The notes: generated by a model from the sequence alone, not told the origin. Shown: positions 12,976 to 24,900, counted from the first letter of the stretch. The stretch: 64,000 nucleotides of DNA from Halichoerus grypus (GCF_964656455.1 NC_135722.1:109684234-109748233); one strand, 5' to 3'. Numbers and translations: made by a program.

Positions 12976-13173
12976 TTTTTTTAAAGACTTTATTTATTTA
13001 TTTTAGAGAGAGTGTGTGTGTGTGTGTGTGTGTGAGTGGGGAGGGGAGGGGCAGAAGGAGAGGGAGAGAGAGAACCTTAAGCAGACTGCCTGCTGAGTGA
13101 TTTCACGACCCTGAGATCATGACCTAAGCTGAAATCAAGAGTCTTAACCTACTGAGCCACCCAGGTGCCCCAG
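12976..13173 (-). mobile_element. Can-SINE, antisense
   Basis: It begins with a T-rich end ('aaagactttatttatttatt'), continues with GA-rich body sequence, and ends with the reverse-complement head 'gagccacccaggtgcccc'. An 11-bp perfect direct repeat (tacactggtac, 12965-12975 and 13174-13184) flanks it. A (TG)n microsatellite at about 13013-13034 lies inside the body. Confidence 0.92.
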
Positions 13174-13184
13174 TACACTGGTAC

Positions 13185-16100
13185 ATTTCAATTTATTCAG
13201 GTGTCTCTCTTCCCAAAACCCTATTTTGTTCTGTATATATCTCTAGGTCTAATGTAGAGACATATACTAGTTAGAAAACTATGCTTTTGAATGGACTGTT
13301 TTATTTAAGGAAAATGTTAAATATGTCATTTTCCTTTGCACAGGTGCTTTAAAATGCTTTTTAGAACAATATTCCAGATGCAAAGGCAATGTTGTCTTGT
13401 CTTTTTTATTTGAAGTACCATAAGAGATGACCTGTAGTAGTTCTTGCCTCTGAAACTGCTCTTTTCCTAAGATTAACTTTAAAAAAGTGTAGCTTCATTC
13501 ACGCCTGAGACCCCTTGAGAGTAAACAAAATCTGCATTTCTTTTTCGGACAGTAGCCTGTCAATCTAAGAAACAAACAGAGCAGTTTTTCAGTCGCCGGC
13601 TTCTCATGGCATATGGTCTCTGTAGAAATCTCACAGAGGATTAGTCACTGTAGCTCAGTTTAAAAGTTAGAATTTTATTATGTTTCAGAAGAAAATCTAG
13701 TAAAGTCTGAAAGCAATTACTCATGGTTTATGAATGAAATAAAAAATATCATTATAAGAGTTCAGAGCAACAGATCCATGGCAATATTCTTGAAGCCTTA
13801 AGCTGATGGGAATGGAAAGTTCTATCTTTTCTTCCCCTTTGCAAAAACAATTTTAACAGAAGAACCTGGAGCTTTCGCTTTCTATCACGCAGCGTCAGAC
13901 TTAGGGTGAAAACATAAACCTGGCGCACAGTCTGAAAGTAACTCCTGATTCCGAGCAGGCGCTCCCTAAGATCTGAGTAAATGCTTAAGGAGTGATGGAC
14001 CACTTTGGGTCTTATCTCAGAAAATAGCTTCAGATTGTTTTCTGCTAGTCGTGTAAGAGACTATATTATAAATATATGCGCTCCCAGGGAAGCCAGACAG
14101 ATGCTGGTATATCACTAGTCATTTTACCAAGTTGTCTTCCAATTTTCCAGTGTGACTCATGCCTATATGAGTTCACAGATAGATTCCTTTTAACAATATA
14201 TGTACACACCATTATCATTCTCAATACTCATTAAATGCTGGTATGAATTGTCCTTTATGAAAGGCCAGACCCTTTGCTCTATGTCATCTGAAAAAGTGAT
14301 TCTAGATGACCGTAGGAGTGGTCCAACAAGAGAGTGAGCTTAGCTTACAGTGACGTACGTTTCATATGCCGAGGGTATATTGCAAGTGTCTTAGTAATCA
14401 CTACAGGACACTGTGTTAAGGTATTTACAAGTTTCTAGTTTGACAGTCTGACTCTATCATAGATAGATAGTTAGATAGATGATAGATAGATAGATATACT
14501 CCAAATATACGACCATGTCTCATTTCACTTAGTTTTTCCTCTCAAAGATACTGTCATTTGCTATTAAATTTTTGCTTTAAAATGAAGGTTACAGAGAGTA
14601 AACAGGTAATCTTACCTGAGATGAAAGACAGTCTCTTCTATCTATCAACTCATATAATTCCCGTATTTGTTCATTTATTTACTCTTGTAACAGACACTCA
14701 ATTAATATCCCCTAAATCCTGGGGACTGTGCCTCGTGCTGAGGACTGTAGGTGAGCTTGCCTGTGTGTGGTGAACGGCACTGGATTGACTGGGTGTATAA
14801 AGCATGGAGGTGAGGAGCAGAATAAAATCCAGAATATTAGCTCATCTGTCCAGTTCTCCCCCTCCATCTGCTTAACTGGTTACAGAAATCTGATGTCTAC
14901 TATTTAGAAGTAGTTGATGCAACTAAAATAAGTCAATAAATATAGAAGAAAATCTGTCTGTCATGCATTGAAGGGATTTTCTGAATGTGTGGTAATAATG
15001 AGGACCAATGCATAAGGTTCCCTTGGATTCTAAACAGACCAGTAAACATTAAGCACTTACTGTTTTCCTTGAGACATATTTAGTAAATATTAGCTTTTTG
15101 TGAAAATTATTTTAATCTAACATTTACAGATATTCTGAAGAACATATAAATAAGGTGCTACACAAATTTAATTTGCCCAGAGATTTCTTTGACCTAGACA
15201 GGAAAACCATCCAATTTCTGTGTAACTCGCAAGCAAATATTCATTGAGCAAGTATTGGTTGAGTACCCACTGTGATTAATACCATTACCTAGCAATTTGT
15301 CATCTCGTTGAACAGGTAAGAAGAAACCTAAATGGGGAGTAACGAGGGGACCTAGAGTGTGAGTCAGTGGTAATGTGAGTGATGCAAACAAGGGTTGTTT
15401 CTGGGCCCATGACAGACATTGTTGCTCATTTCCATTTTCCCCACTTAAAATAGATACAGGCTCAGAATCCTAAGTTAGTATTGCAGGAGGTCATCACCAT
15501 TCAAGTTTACCCGCTGGGCAAATAAAACCCGTTTGCCATCTCTAACAAGACAAGTTCTAAAAAAGGTCAAGGTCCCTTACTTAAATGTATTTTTCTGGCA
15601 ACTCACCAACTCCCTGCTGAGTTTGAAATCAGATGAATAATTATCTCTTAAGAGCATGACTAAATTTAGACAGACAAAACTCTGCCCTAACTTGCTCCAT
15701 TTCCTAACAGCTAGACAGTTACCTTTAACAGTAATCATACAATCTTCCCTATTTTGAAATATTAGTATGTGAAAAAAGAGGGGACTTCAATGACATTCAG
15801 TATTGAAAAATGACTCAATCTATAAAAAGTATAATTATAGATATACATGATGTGGTCATGTCTATTACATGAGAGATAATTAATGTACATAGCAAATAGA
15901 GAGAGAGGTATATACAAATCACAAATTAGAACCATATATGAACAGCCAGTTTTCTCTTGGATTTGATGAATCTTTAGTCAAATGCGATTGGGAAAATGCT
16001 TTGTCTTCATCACATGACTCAAGTTTTTAATATGAGGATATTTCAAAATCATCTTCTTTGTTCCACACCGTTCAAATTCCGTGGCACTTTTGTTGGACCG

Positions 16101-16743
16101 ATGACTTCTTCCTGAAATTTACCCTATAAAGTAACTTCAGAAAATTCTCACTGTCTGTGAAGACTCGAAGTTCATACTTTCGTCTTCCTTGATGCTGTTT
16201 GTAAGAATATTAATTTTCGTATAATCAGTGTTTGCTAGGAAAAAGGTGAGATCTAGTTTTTCCTGGGCATGACTTTTCCTTCTATTTTGCCTTTTATCTT
16301 TCTATATCTCTGAGCTGTGTTCCCAGTGATTAAAGCAGATCTTTTTGTCATTATGATTGTCTTGTTTTCTAGGTACTAAGTTAGTATAATTGAAAAGGTC
16401 TCTGTCTTTGATCCTGTAAATACTTCCTGTCATGCCACTCAGCATTTCCCTTCCCGTCTGCCACAGTTCTGAATGTTACTGATTCATTTTTTTCATGTCT
16501 TTCACTTGTAAACAACATCACAACCCAAAAAGACTACACTAGAAGAAAAGAGAATTATTAGAGAGTTAATATGAATTACCCTAATGAGATAAAATGCAGT
16601 GTAGATATTTTTGGGCAATCTTTATTTTCACTCACTTTAATTTTCTAAATATAGACCCAAATAATTTTCATTTTAATAGAATTTTGCAATCATTTTTTGT
16701 AGTATACCTATAAAATAGAAGCTATTTTCAAGGAAAGAGTATA
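13185..16743. other. Intronic stretch with few repeats
   Basis: No gene is recognised. It contains a GATA microsatellite (14460-14496) and L2-like antisense pieces near 14660-14760 and 15230-15350. The remainder, notably 15400-16740, is AT-rich and unique-looking. Confidence 0.4.
14460..14496. repeat. (GATA)n microsatellite
   Basis: Tandem AGAT units with one 'agtt' and one 'gatg' interruption. It is likely polymorphic in length. Confidence 0.95.
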
Positions 16744-17187
16744 CAGTGGTCCTCCACCCCATGTTTGCAATTTTACTTTCCCCAAATTCAGTTACCCTGG
16801 GTCATCTGCGGTCAGGAAGTGGATGATCCTCCTTCTGATGTATAGTTGAAAGTTCAGGAGTAGCCTCATGTCACGTCAGAGTGCCGACATCATTCACCTT
16901 AGTCCATTTCATCACCTCACATCATCACCAAAAGTATGAGTACAGTAAGATATTTTGAGAAAGAGCCCACAATGACAGAACTTTCATCACAGTATATTGT
17001 TATATGTTGTAGGTTACTATTAGTTATTGTTGTTGATCCCTCATTGTGTCTAATTTATAAATTAAGCTTTATCAGAGGTATGCATGTATCGAGAAAACAT
17101 AGTGTACACAGCATTCAGTACTCTCCGTGGTTTCAGGCATCTACAGGGGTCTTGGAGTGTACGTCCCATGGATGGGAGGGGTTCCTG
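16744..17187. mobile_element. Tigger-type DNA transposon fossil
   Basis: The left end 'cagtggtcctccaccccatg' and the right end 'gggaggggttcctg' are roughly inverted copies in the style of Tigger elements (Tc1/mariner superfamily). TA dinucleotides flank the element at 16742-16743 and 17188-17189, as expected for TA target duplication. Near the right end, 'gtggtttcaggcatctacag' followed by 'ggtcttggagtgtac' matches the Tigger terminal region. At about 444 bp it is an internally deleted, non-autonomous copy. The 84-codon frame at 16936-17190 is a by-product. Confidence 0.8.
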
Positions 17188-17189
17188 TA

Positions 17190-18655
17190 ATTGCTCAGTG
17201 TTCTGCAATAACACAACAAAACCTTGTACGTCAAGAGATCTGGTGAGGTGAGGAGTAGTAACTATCAGTCCAGTACTTTGGGCATCACTACATTCCTGGT
17301 GACTATTTCTGGCAAATGTTCAAAAAGAAATTATAGTATTTTTTATTCTTCTATTTTGATAGACTCAAATTCTTAAAGAAGAATAATTTTGAGCTCAGGG
17401 AATTATCAAGTGATTACTCTCCCAAAACACTCTCCAAATGGTTACTCTGAGGAAGTTTGTGTATAAAACATTAACACTTTGGTTCGTGCCAAAAGGAACT
17501 GTGATTTAAAAATAATAATAATACATAACTGGCAGACAACCAACTCCCTCCTCCCTGAATTCATAAATAGAAAGGTTTTTGTATTACAACTGGGGTTCTT
17601 AGAAAAAATCTCTGCTGGAGAATTCTAAATAAATGTCTGATGTTTAATCAGCTTTGCTCTTGAGTTGCTTACAAGCAGAATGAGCACAGGCAACTTGTTT
17701 GAGAGCTGACGGGATTTGGGAAGACTAGTTTTCACTAGGAACACATGCTAGGTGTTATCCAAAATTTCTTTAATGAATATGGCCCCACCAGCTGTCCCAG
17801 GAAGAATTTAGTTCATTGATTGCAAGCCTCGGTGCCTTGGGAAACATGGAGGGGGAAAAAATGTTGAAAATGTTCTCACACTGATTTTTTAATGAACATT
17901 TTTAATGAAGTCTTATTTTCACCTTTAGTAGTTCACATGGTGAGACTCCAACCCTGTGCTTTTTAAGTTAGATAATTTCCCATAAATTATCTCCTAATTA
18001 AATTCAATTGCATCCCCATTGTGTGTTTTAGGATCTGTTCTACAAATTGACCTATTCATTTTAAAATTAGAGACTCCCTGCCCTACCCTCTTTTATATTC
18101 TCCACATCTCCCCCACTTTTTGTTTGCATCTTCAATAATGCACTGCCCTGCGTCTTACTAATGAAGGTACTATTTTGCATCCTAGGAAGGTTTTCTACAC
18201 TGTGTTGTTAGCCATGGAGGGAGGATGCAAAGATAATTTGACTTAGCTTTGTAGTAATACTAAGAATAACGCATTAAGCAAGGCATAGACCTGACCCCTG
18301 ATTAGTCTTGCTGAGCTTTTCTCTTCTAAATTAGAGGCTTGCACTCTGGGGGGCCCAGTCACCTGACTCCGTATGGTGCTCGATAGATCTGAGCGTGGCC
18401 CCCACTCACAACAGCAAACCCCCCTGCTTTTATTCCAGCGCTCTTCTTTTCTTTCTTGGTCCCCGGTTTTCCCAGTGTGGCTGTCGTGAACCTGGTGGTA
18501 ACAGATTTTGATGGAAATAGTACAGAATAGGAGGAGGGACCATTTCAGTGGAATTCTCTCCAAAATAATCCTTTAATGTTGATGCCAAATGTACCCCCCC
18601 ACACACACACGATGTCAGGCCCACTGGCTACATCAAAATCGAAAAAAAAAAAAAG
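17190..18655. other. Intronic stretch, nothing recognised
   Basis: No repeat or gene is recognised. A short (CA)n/C-run lies near 18594-18610. The ORFs on the minus strand around 18243-18624 have no recognisable domain. Confidence 0.35.
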
Positions 18656-18673
18656 AGAAAGAAAATACTTGCC

Positions 18674-18883
18674 GGGACACCTGGGTGGCTCAGTCGGTTG
18701 AGTGTCTGACTCTTGGTTTAGCTCAGGTCTTGATCTCAGGGTCGTGAGATCGAGCCCCGTGTCGGGCTCCGCGCTCAGCAGGGAGTCTGCTTGAGATTTT
18801 CTCTTTCCCTCTGCTTCTGTTCTCCCCCACCCCCATTTCTCTCTCGCTCAAAAAAAATGATGAATATTTTAAAAAAAAGAAAT
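18674..18883 (+). mobile_element. Can-SINE, sense
   Basis: The head is 'cacctgggtggctcagtcgg', followed by 'tgatctcagggtcgtgagat', 'cagcagggagtctgcttgag', a CT-rich body and an A-rich tail. Flanking direct repeats are imperfect (aaaatacttg at 18662-18671, aaaatatttg at 18884-18893). It is of intermediate age. Confidence 0.92.
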
Positions 18884-18999
18884 AAAATATTTGGGCATGT
18901 TTCAACTTTATTTCTGATAAAGCTGCCTTTTTTTGTTGTCTTACTTCAAGATACTTTCAGGTTTTAAGAAGAACTCTGAATATGCATTATTTGCAGTAA

Positions 19000-19115
19000 C
19001 CATCCATTCAGTATATTTAACAGATATATTTTCGGGGCCTCTATTTGCCCAGACCAGCAAGGTGCTGGAGTTACAAGGCATAGTCCTTTTCCTCAAGGAA
19101 TGTAATATTCTGCAT
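19000..19115 (-). repeat. L2 fragment, antisense
   Basis: 'ccattcagtatatttaacag' and 'caaggtgctggagttacaag' fit the antisense L2 3' region. It is diverged. Confidence 0.45.
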
Positions 19116-19240
19116 ATGACTTTTTCTTTTTACTTTCCTATGAGACTTTTAAAGAAATAATGAAGCACCTTTGAATATCTTCAGTATTTATCTCCTACCT
19201 AACCAGCCTCACTTTAGCTTTTTTTAAAAAGCACTAAACA

Positions 19241-19450
19241 GGGGCGCCTGGGTGGCTCAGTTGGTTAAGCGACTGCCTTCAGCTCAGGTCATGATCCTGG
19301 AGTCTCGGGATCGAGTCCCGCATCGGGCTCCCTGCTCAGCAGGGGGTCTGCTTCTCCCTCTGACCCTCCCCCCTCTCATGTTCTCTCTCTCTGTCTCATT
19401 CTCTCTCTCAAATAAATAAATAAAATCTTTAATAAAAAAAATAAATAAAT
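19241..19450 (+). mobile_element. Can-SINE, sense, perfect TSD
   Basis: A near-full-length young-looking SINE starting GGGGCGCCTGGGTGGCTCAG, with 'gactgccttcagctcagg', 'gatcgagtcccgcatcggg' and (AAAT)n before the A-rich tail. A 15-bp perfect target-site duplication (aaaaagcactaaaca) lies at 19226-19240 and 19451-19465. The body matches what I recall as the arctoid type. Confidence 0.97.
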
Positions 19451-19465
19451 AAAAAGCACTAAACA

Positions 19466-21005
19466 TAGAATACATTGTTCTCACATTAAAAGATTTATTT
19501 ACATTATTCCATAATGTGTTCAGTGCAAATCTATGTGCGAAGTAGCTAGCTGTGTGCCCAGGATACTTTTCTGGTTTATAGGAAGTAAAGATTTTCCTAA
19601 ATGTGTGTTTGAATGACTTGTTGCAGTTATCCATTTACACTCTTATTTTAGACGACAGAATACAACTATGTATAAAATCATTGTTAGATGGAAAAGTATC
19701 TATCCCATCGAAGATTTGGGATTTCAGATTCCATTGTCCTATCTTTGCCTCACCCTTGACCACTTCGTCATGGTCAACCCACTGGCAGCTCCATCCCCTT
19801 ACAAGAAAATTGGGGAGGTGTCATGTCCCTTGGACCTGAACAGAATCTTGAGTGCCACATGATGGCGGCCCCCTAAAGTATCAGTTTAAGAAACAGAAGC
19901 CAGAAGGATGACATGGTGGGTCTAATGCTATTGTGTGTTGTGGGGGAAAGCCACCGGGACCAGAACATGGCAAAGCTGAATTGAAGGCTCTTACCCACAC
20001 CAGCTTCCATTCCTCTGACTTGCAACAAATCACTTTAACTTCTCTGGGTTGGTTTCATTCCCTGTTAAAGTAACAAAACAAAATTTAATTTAAAAGAAGA
20101 AAACAGAATGAGAGCAATGATATTTACTACCTCCTTTTTTGTTACATAAACTTATATTGATGATGGACTTACAAAATTGGATTCTTATCAACTGTATTGC
20201 TCCCTACAAAAATTAAGTAGTCTTATTGTGGTTGTTTAGCAGCAGAAGTGGGGCTTCTCGGTTTATATATCATTCAGTTGTAGTCTGGGCAAACATTGTT
20301 TCTATAATATATTGTATAATTATGGCACAGCCATTTTGCAAATGAAATTTTGTAATATATCCCCTTGCACGTTAGGAATTTTCTGCCTCCGGTGACCATT
20401 CTTAGCTTTTGTGACCATCAGTCATGCTGCTGGCTCCTGGATGTCTTATGGGGACAGTGGGGCAAATGTGTATGCCTGTCCTGTCCCGCTGCATTTGTGT
20501 GAGGTGGCGCAGTCTGTAATTGTATCATTGTTTGTTCCCGTGGATCAAGTATTTTAATCCTATTTAACCACTCAGCATCTGGGCTTTGCATTTTATATCG
20601 TCATAGGTAATATGATCTGAGAAGAAGTAAAAGTATTGCTATTATTCGTGATTCCATTCCCTCTTAAACATTATGTTATGGGACGATGGATTATCTCGTG
20701 TATCTGTTGGGACCAGGACTGTCTCTGCTCCATGACATGGAGGAAGCTGGATGAAGGGGGGACACCCAGGTGCTCTGTGTCAAAGTCGGTAAGACAGGTA
20801 GCCTGTCTCAATAGGGTCACTGTGCACCAGAGAGGATGAATTGGAAGAGGTTCCAAGGTCACACACAGGAAAGTGAGCCCGAGACAGGTCATCAGCTGGA
20901 GAGGCAAGATGAAAAATTGAACTTGAGGTGTAGGGTCACAGCAAGGAGGTGAAGGAACCAGTAAGCCAGGAATAGCAAGCAAGATGATGGAACGTGGGAG
21001 GTGGT
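19466..21005. other. Intronic stretch, nothing recognised
   Basis: No repeat or gene is recognised. The overlapping ORFs at 19603-19862 and 20636-21036 show no family features. Confidence 0.35.
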
Positions 21006-21013
21006 CAACCAGG

Positions 21014-21201
21014 TGGGTGGTTCTCAATCTAGGCATTAGTAGAATTATCTGGAGGGTCTATTAAAACAAACAGTGCTGGTCTCCACCCCCAACTTTTCTG
21101 CTTCAGTAGGTCTGGGGTGGGGCCCAGTAATCTGCATTTCTGATAAGTTACCAGGTGATGTTAATGAGTCTGATTTGAGAGACACACCTGGAGAACCACT
21201 G
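21014..21201 (+). mobile_element. MER5A-type hAT fossil
   Basis: The ends 'gtggttctcaatctaggc' and 'ctggagaaccactg' are short inverted repeats. The interior 'attatctggagggtctatta', 'ctgcttcagtaggtctgggg' and 'aatctgcatttctgataag' follow the order I know from MER5A (hAT-Charlie). It is a non-autonomous, ancient element. Confidence 0.85.
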
Positions 21202-21257
21202 TTCTAGATGAATCCCAGAGATGGGGCTTACAGTGACTCTCCATGAGCTCCTTTGAT

Positions 21258-21454
21258 TTTTTTTTTTTTTTTAAGATTTTATTTATTTATTTGAGAGAGA
21301 GAGAATGAGAGACAGCACAAGAGGGAAGAGGGCAGAGGGAGAAGCAGACCCCCCGCTGAGCAGGGAGCCCGATGTGGGACTCGATCCCGGGACTCCAGGA
21401 TCATGACCTGAGCCGAAGGCAGTTGCTTAACCAACTGAGCCACCCAGGTGCCCC
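21258..21454 (-). mobile_element. Can-SINE, antisense
   Basis: A poly(T) run (about 21257-21272), then 'aagattttatttatttattt', a GA-rich body, and the reverse-complement head 'gagccacccaggtgcccc'. A 15-bp perfect repeat (atgagctcctttgat, 21243-21257 and 21455-21469) flanks it. On the gene strand the long T-run followed by AAG looks like a splice acceptor (see findings). Confidence 0.97.
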
Positions 21455-21662
21455 ATGAGCTCCTTTGATACTTGGTTGGATGAGCTGAGTTTGTTTAAAG
21501 GGTTCGGGACAGAATAGACAAATATAACCTTTGGCTTTGTTTTTTTTCTTTTTTTCATTTTAATAGGCTTTAAAAAATAAGATCAAATGCAAAACTCAGA
21601 GTTTATGAGGATGTGAACTTCTTTCTGAATTAGAATGTAAAATAAGAACTTATATTCTTGCC

Positions 21663-22050
21663 ATATAAACATACATAGGGTATGATGCTGAGCGAAATGA
21701 GTCCATCAGAGGAAGACAATTATCATATGATCTCACTCATATGTGGAATTTAAGAAACAAAACAGAGGAGCATAGGGGAAGGGAGAGAAAAATAAAACAA
21801 GATGAAATCAGAGAAGGAGACAAACCGTAAGAGACTCTTAACTCTAGGAAACAAACTGAGGGTTGCTGGAGGGGAGGGGAGGTGGGGGGATGGGGGCCAC
21901 TGGGGGATGGGGGTCACTGGGGGACGGGCATGAAGGAGGGCACGTGATGTGATGAGCACTGGGTGTTATGTGAGACTGATGAAGCACTGACCTCTACCTC
22001 TGAAACTAATGATACACTATATGTTAATTAATTGAATTTAAATTTTAAAA
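21663..22050 (+). mobile_element. L1 3' end, sense
   Basis: A 5'-truncated carnivore-type L1 3' UTR with 'atctcactcatatgtggaat', 'gagactcttaactctaggaa', a G-rich tract, 'gatgagcactgggtgttatg' and 'ctgaaactaatgatacacta', ending A-rich. Its G-rich tract contains a 17-bp unit repeated at 21890-21906 and 21907-21923. The frame at 21750-21959 lies in this element. Confidence 0.88.
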
Positions 22051-22094
22051 AAGGAAAAAATTCTTTATGAAAAATGACGTATTTCATAGTTTTG

Positions 22095-22350
22095 TAGTTT
22101 AGCAGCTAGGACAATGCTCTGGTTAAAGGCACATGCTCTGAAGACAGACTGCCTGGGGTCAAATCACGGATGCACCACTACCTTTGTGCCCTGAGGACAC
22201 AGGCTCCTTAAATTCTCTGAGCTTCCTTTGTGAAGTAGGGGATATTTCCTAATCATATAGGGTTCTGGTGAAGATTCAGCGAAGTAGCATATTTAAACTT
22301 ACTGGAGTGCCTGGCACATGGTAATTGCTCCATGAATGTTGTCTGCTATT
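22095..22350 (+). repeat. MIR, sense
   Basis: A good MIR match in order: 'gctctgaagacagactgcct' then 'ggggtcaaatcacgg', 'taaattctctgagcttcc', and 'ggagtgcctggcacatgg' with 'taattgctccatgaatg'. It is nearly full length. Confidence 0.85.
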
Positions 22351-22569
22351 GGACACCAAAGTGAATGATTTCATTCGCAAGTGTGGCTTTGTAAATACTT
22401 GGTAGTAATCCCAGGTTACGCCTGATACGTTGCTGTCTGTACTGTAATTCATTATAACTTTTCTGCTAAGAATAGCCCTGAGTTGGCACGAAGTTATAAA
22501 TTATATGTAAACAGTGTGACTCAGAAGTCAAAGTGGATTACAGATAGCGAAGGATCTAAACTTGCCTCT

Positions 22570-22668
22570 GATGGATCACTAAACTCTACCTCTGAAACTA
22601 ATAATACACTGTATGGTAATTAACTGATTTGAAGTTAAAAAAAAAAAAGATTAAATAAATAAGTAAAA
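22570..22668 (+). mobile_element. Minimal L1 insertion, 99 bp
   Basis: Only the last part of the L1 3' UTR is present ('ctacctctgaaactaataat' to the A-tail). A perfect 13-bp duplication (taaacttgcctct, 22557-22569 and 22669-22681) flanks it, so it is an independent, heavily 5'-truncated insertion and not a remnant of the L1 at 21663-22050. Confidence 0.93.
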
Positions 22669-22699
22669 TAAACTTGCCTCTAGAACGTTTCAGAGCGAG

Positions 22700-22990
22700 A
22701 AGGAAGAACACCTTCTATGGCATAGGGGTTAAAAGAATCAAGTCTGGGACCGGATTGCTGGCTTTTTCTTCTGACCCCACCCTTTACCAGCTCTGGGACT
22801 TCAAATAAATTATTTGACCTCTCTGTGCCTGAGATTCTTCCTCTGCAGAGTGGTAATAAGAGTGTCTGTCTCCGTGGGTTGTTATAAACGCTCACGTGAA
22901 CACACACGGTCCTGTGTGGAAAGAGTTTATCCTCTAAAGGAAACATGCAAAGTGCTTGGAGTAATGCCTGGCACAAAATGAGCTCTAGCC
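22700..22990 (+). repeat. MIR, sense
   Basis: 'agaatcaagtctgggaccgg', 'ctctgggacttcaaataaat', 'tgacctctctgtgcctgag' and 'cttggagtaatgcctggcac' follow the MIR order. It sits 20 bp after the minimal L1. Confidence 0.8.
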
Positions 22991-23074
22991 AAGGGATTGC
23001 TGGTACTCATATTTGTGTATGTGTGTATTTTGGCAGGATTTTGATTTTTACGGGAAAATAAGTCACAAAACTTG

Positions 23075-23094
23075 AAAAAAAAAATTTTTTTTTT
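23075..23094. repeat. A10T10 palindrome
   Basis: Ten A followed directly by ten T. No mobile-element body is attached on either side. Confidence 0.97.
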
Positions 23095-23199
23095 GCCTTC
23101 AGGTTAGTAGAGTTCAATACAGTTTTGTCTTACCTAAACTATGTAAGAAGGAAAGCCTCCCACTCCACCCCCACTTTCTTAAAAATACAATAGGCATTT

Positions 23200-23410
23200 T
23201 GGGGCGCCTGGGTGGCTCAGCCGTTAAGCGTCTGCCTTCTGCTCAGGTCATGATCTCAGGGTCTTGGGATCGAGTCCCGCATCAGGCTCCCTGCTCAGCG
23301 GGGAGCCTGCTTCTCCCTCTGCCTCTGCCCCCCACTCGTGCTCTTTCTCTCTCTCTCTCACTCTCTTTCTCTCTCTTTCTCAAATAAATACATAAAATCT
23401 ATCTATATAA
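23200..23410 (+). mobile_element. Can-SINE, sense
   Basis: It begins GGGGCGCCTGGGTGGCTCAG, with 'gtcatgatctcagggtcttg', a CT-rich body with a long (TC)n run (about 23343-23382), and an AAATAAATACATAAAATCT-type tail. An 11-bp perfect duplication (aataggcattt, 23189-23199 and 23411-23421) flanks it. The head lacks the usual 'ttggttaagcg' spacing by a few bases. Confidence 0.95.
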
Positions 23411-23439
23411 AATAGGCATTTCATGTATAACCCAAGTTA

Positions 23440-24420
23440 GTACTTTGAAGACAGTCTAGCCTCTAATGATGTTCTAGTGAAAAAGAAGTCCCTTTCTTGC
23501 AGAAGAACTCTGTACACCGTGTCATGGACTTGGCCACAGCCAAGTTCTGTGGTCTTTGCTCGGTGCATTGTCCCTTGGTCTTGCTCTGCATTGGACAGTC
23601 CTGACCCCTGAGTTTTTGCACCTGCCCCTCTCCTGGCAGTTGGTGTAGACCCACCCTGCTGTGAATCCCTGTTCCTGATTTCCCTGGGCATGTGTGCCAG
23701 GGCCCAAGTCCTGGGAGGGCTGCGTTCCCAAGGCTCCTCTTCGCCCTCCCGACCCTCGCCACACCTGTGCTGTTGTCCCGGCGCAGGTCTAGGTCCTGTC
23801 CCCAGAAGCCTGCTGAGGTTTGCCCTGGAATTCCTTCTCACCACATCGAAACTCAGCTCCCGGGGTTGCAGCGTCACCACACGGGGCTCAGGCCTTGGGA
23901 TCAGCTGGTGGCTGCTACCTCTGACTCAGCCCTTTGCATTCCTTTCTTTAACTGCAAGTTCTGCTTGGTTTATTCCCCTGATGTGGCCTCACTGTTCCCC
24001 ACCCTTCTAGGTCAGAACCTAGGAGATGTTCCCCCAGCAGGTGCTCTTCCCCGTTCATCTTCTTCAGCCCCCCAAGCCTTGGCCCTTTGCAGAGCCTTCC
24101 TGTGTCCACTTCTTTCAAGTGCAGGTGCTTCTGCCTGGCTCTCAGCAGTGTCTGTCACTTACCTTTAAAGCTGCAGGTCCCCCCACCTGCCCCGTGTCCC
24201 ACTTGGGCCCGCTTGCACTCTGCTCCGATCCGGTGTTTTGCAGATGTCTTCGCAGAATCCCGTGCACCCGCCTTGTATTCACCGTAGCCTCAAGCAGCCA
24301 GGGCCTTACACCCAGCGCTTCCCGTTCCTCGTGCGTGGCTTACGAACGCGTGTGAGGTGTGCGGCGGCTGTTTCTCAGGTCCACAGACGCAGGGACTGTT
24401 CTTGAAGCATTCTGAAATTA
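23440..24420. other. GC-rich intronic stretch
   Basis: GC-rich and CpG-containing, it yields several overlapping ORFs on both strands (up to 158 codons at 23692-24168). None shows a recognisable domain. 'ttggccctttgcagagcctt' and nearby sequence (about 23980-24180) suggest a sense L2 fragment. I see no exon signals that would support a gene. Confidence 0.4.
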
Positions 24421-24701
24421 GAGCCAAACGTAACATAGCATCTGGAATCTCAAAAACACACAACCGCTGAATAGTACCCCCAAAGGAGACCAGATGGAAA
24501 ACAAGCCGCTCAGACTCCTTATTTGATAAATGAGCAATGTGAACACCTCAGATGCATATTTTTAAATGTTATATAATGTTGTATATTTAGATTTACGGGT
24601 ACCTTCTATTCATGGCAAGTGGTTATCTAGTTGCTATTTACATTGATACAAAGTTTTATTTTATAATACATTTGCTTTTGATTAAAAATACTAATTTAGA
24701 G

Positions 24702-24900
24702 GGGCTCTTGGGTGGCTCAGTTAAGCATCTGACTCCTGATTTCAGCTCTTGATTTCTTGATCTCGGGGTCCTGAGATCGCGCCCCACCTCGGGCTCCGCT
24801 CATCAGGGAGTCTGCTTGGGATTCTGTCTCTCCCTCTCCTCTGTCCCTCCCTCCCACTCACTTGCGTGTGCACGCATGCTCTGTCCCTCTAAAAAAAATT
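24702..24900 (+). mobile_element. Can-SINE, sense
   Basis: The head 'ggctcttgggtggctcagtt', then 'gatctcggggtcctgagatc', and a CT-rich body. A 10-bp duplication (taatttagag, about 24692-24701 and 24901-24910) flanks it. The head lacks part of the tRNA-like segment. Confidence 0.92.

Noticed and set aside
23437..24355. Cluster of overlapping ORFs on both strands (up to 158 codons)
   Set aside because: GC-rich sequence with few stops, frames on both strands, no family features, partly L2-like.
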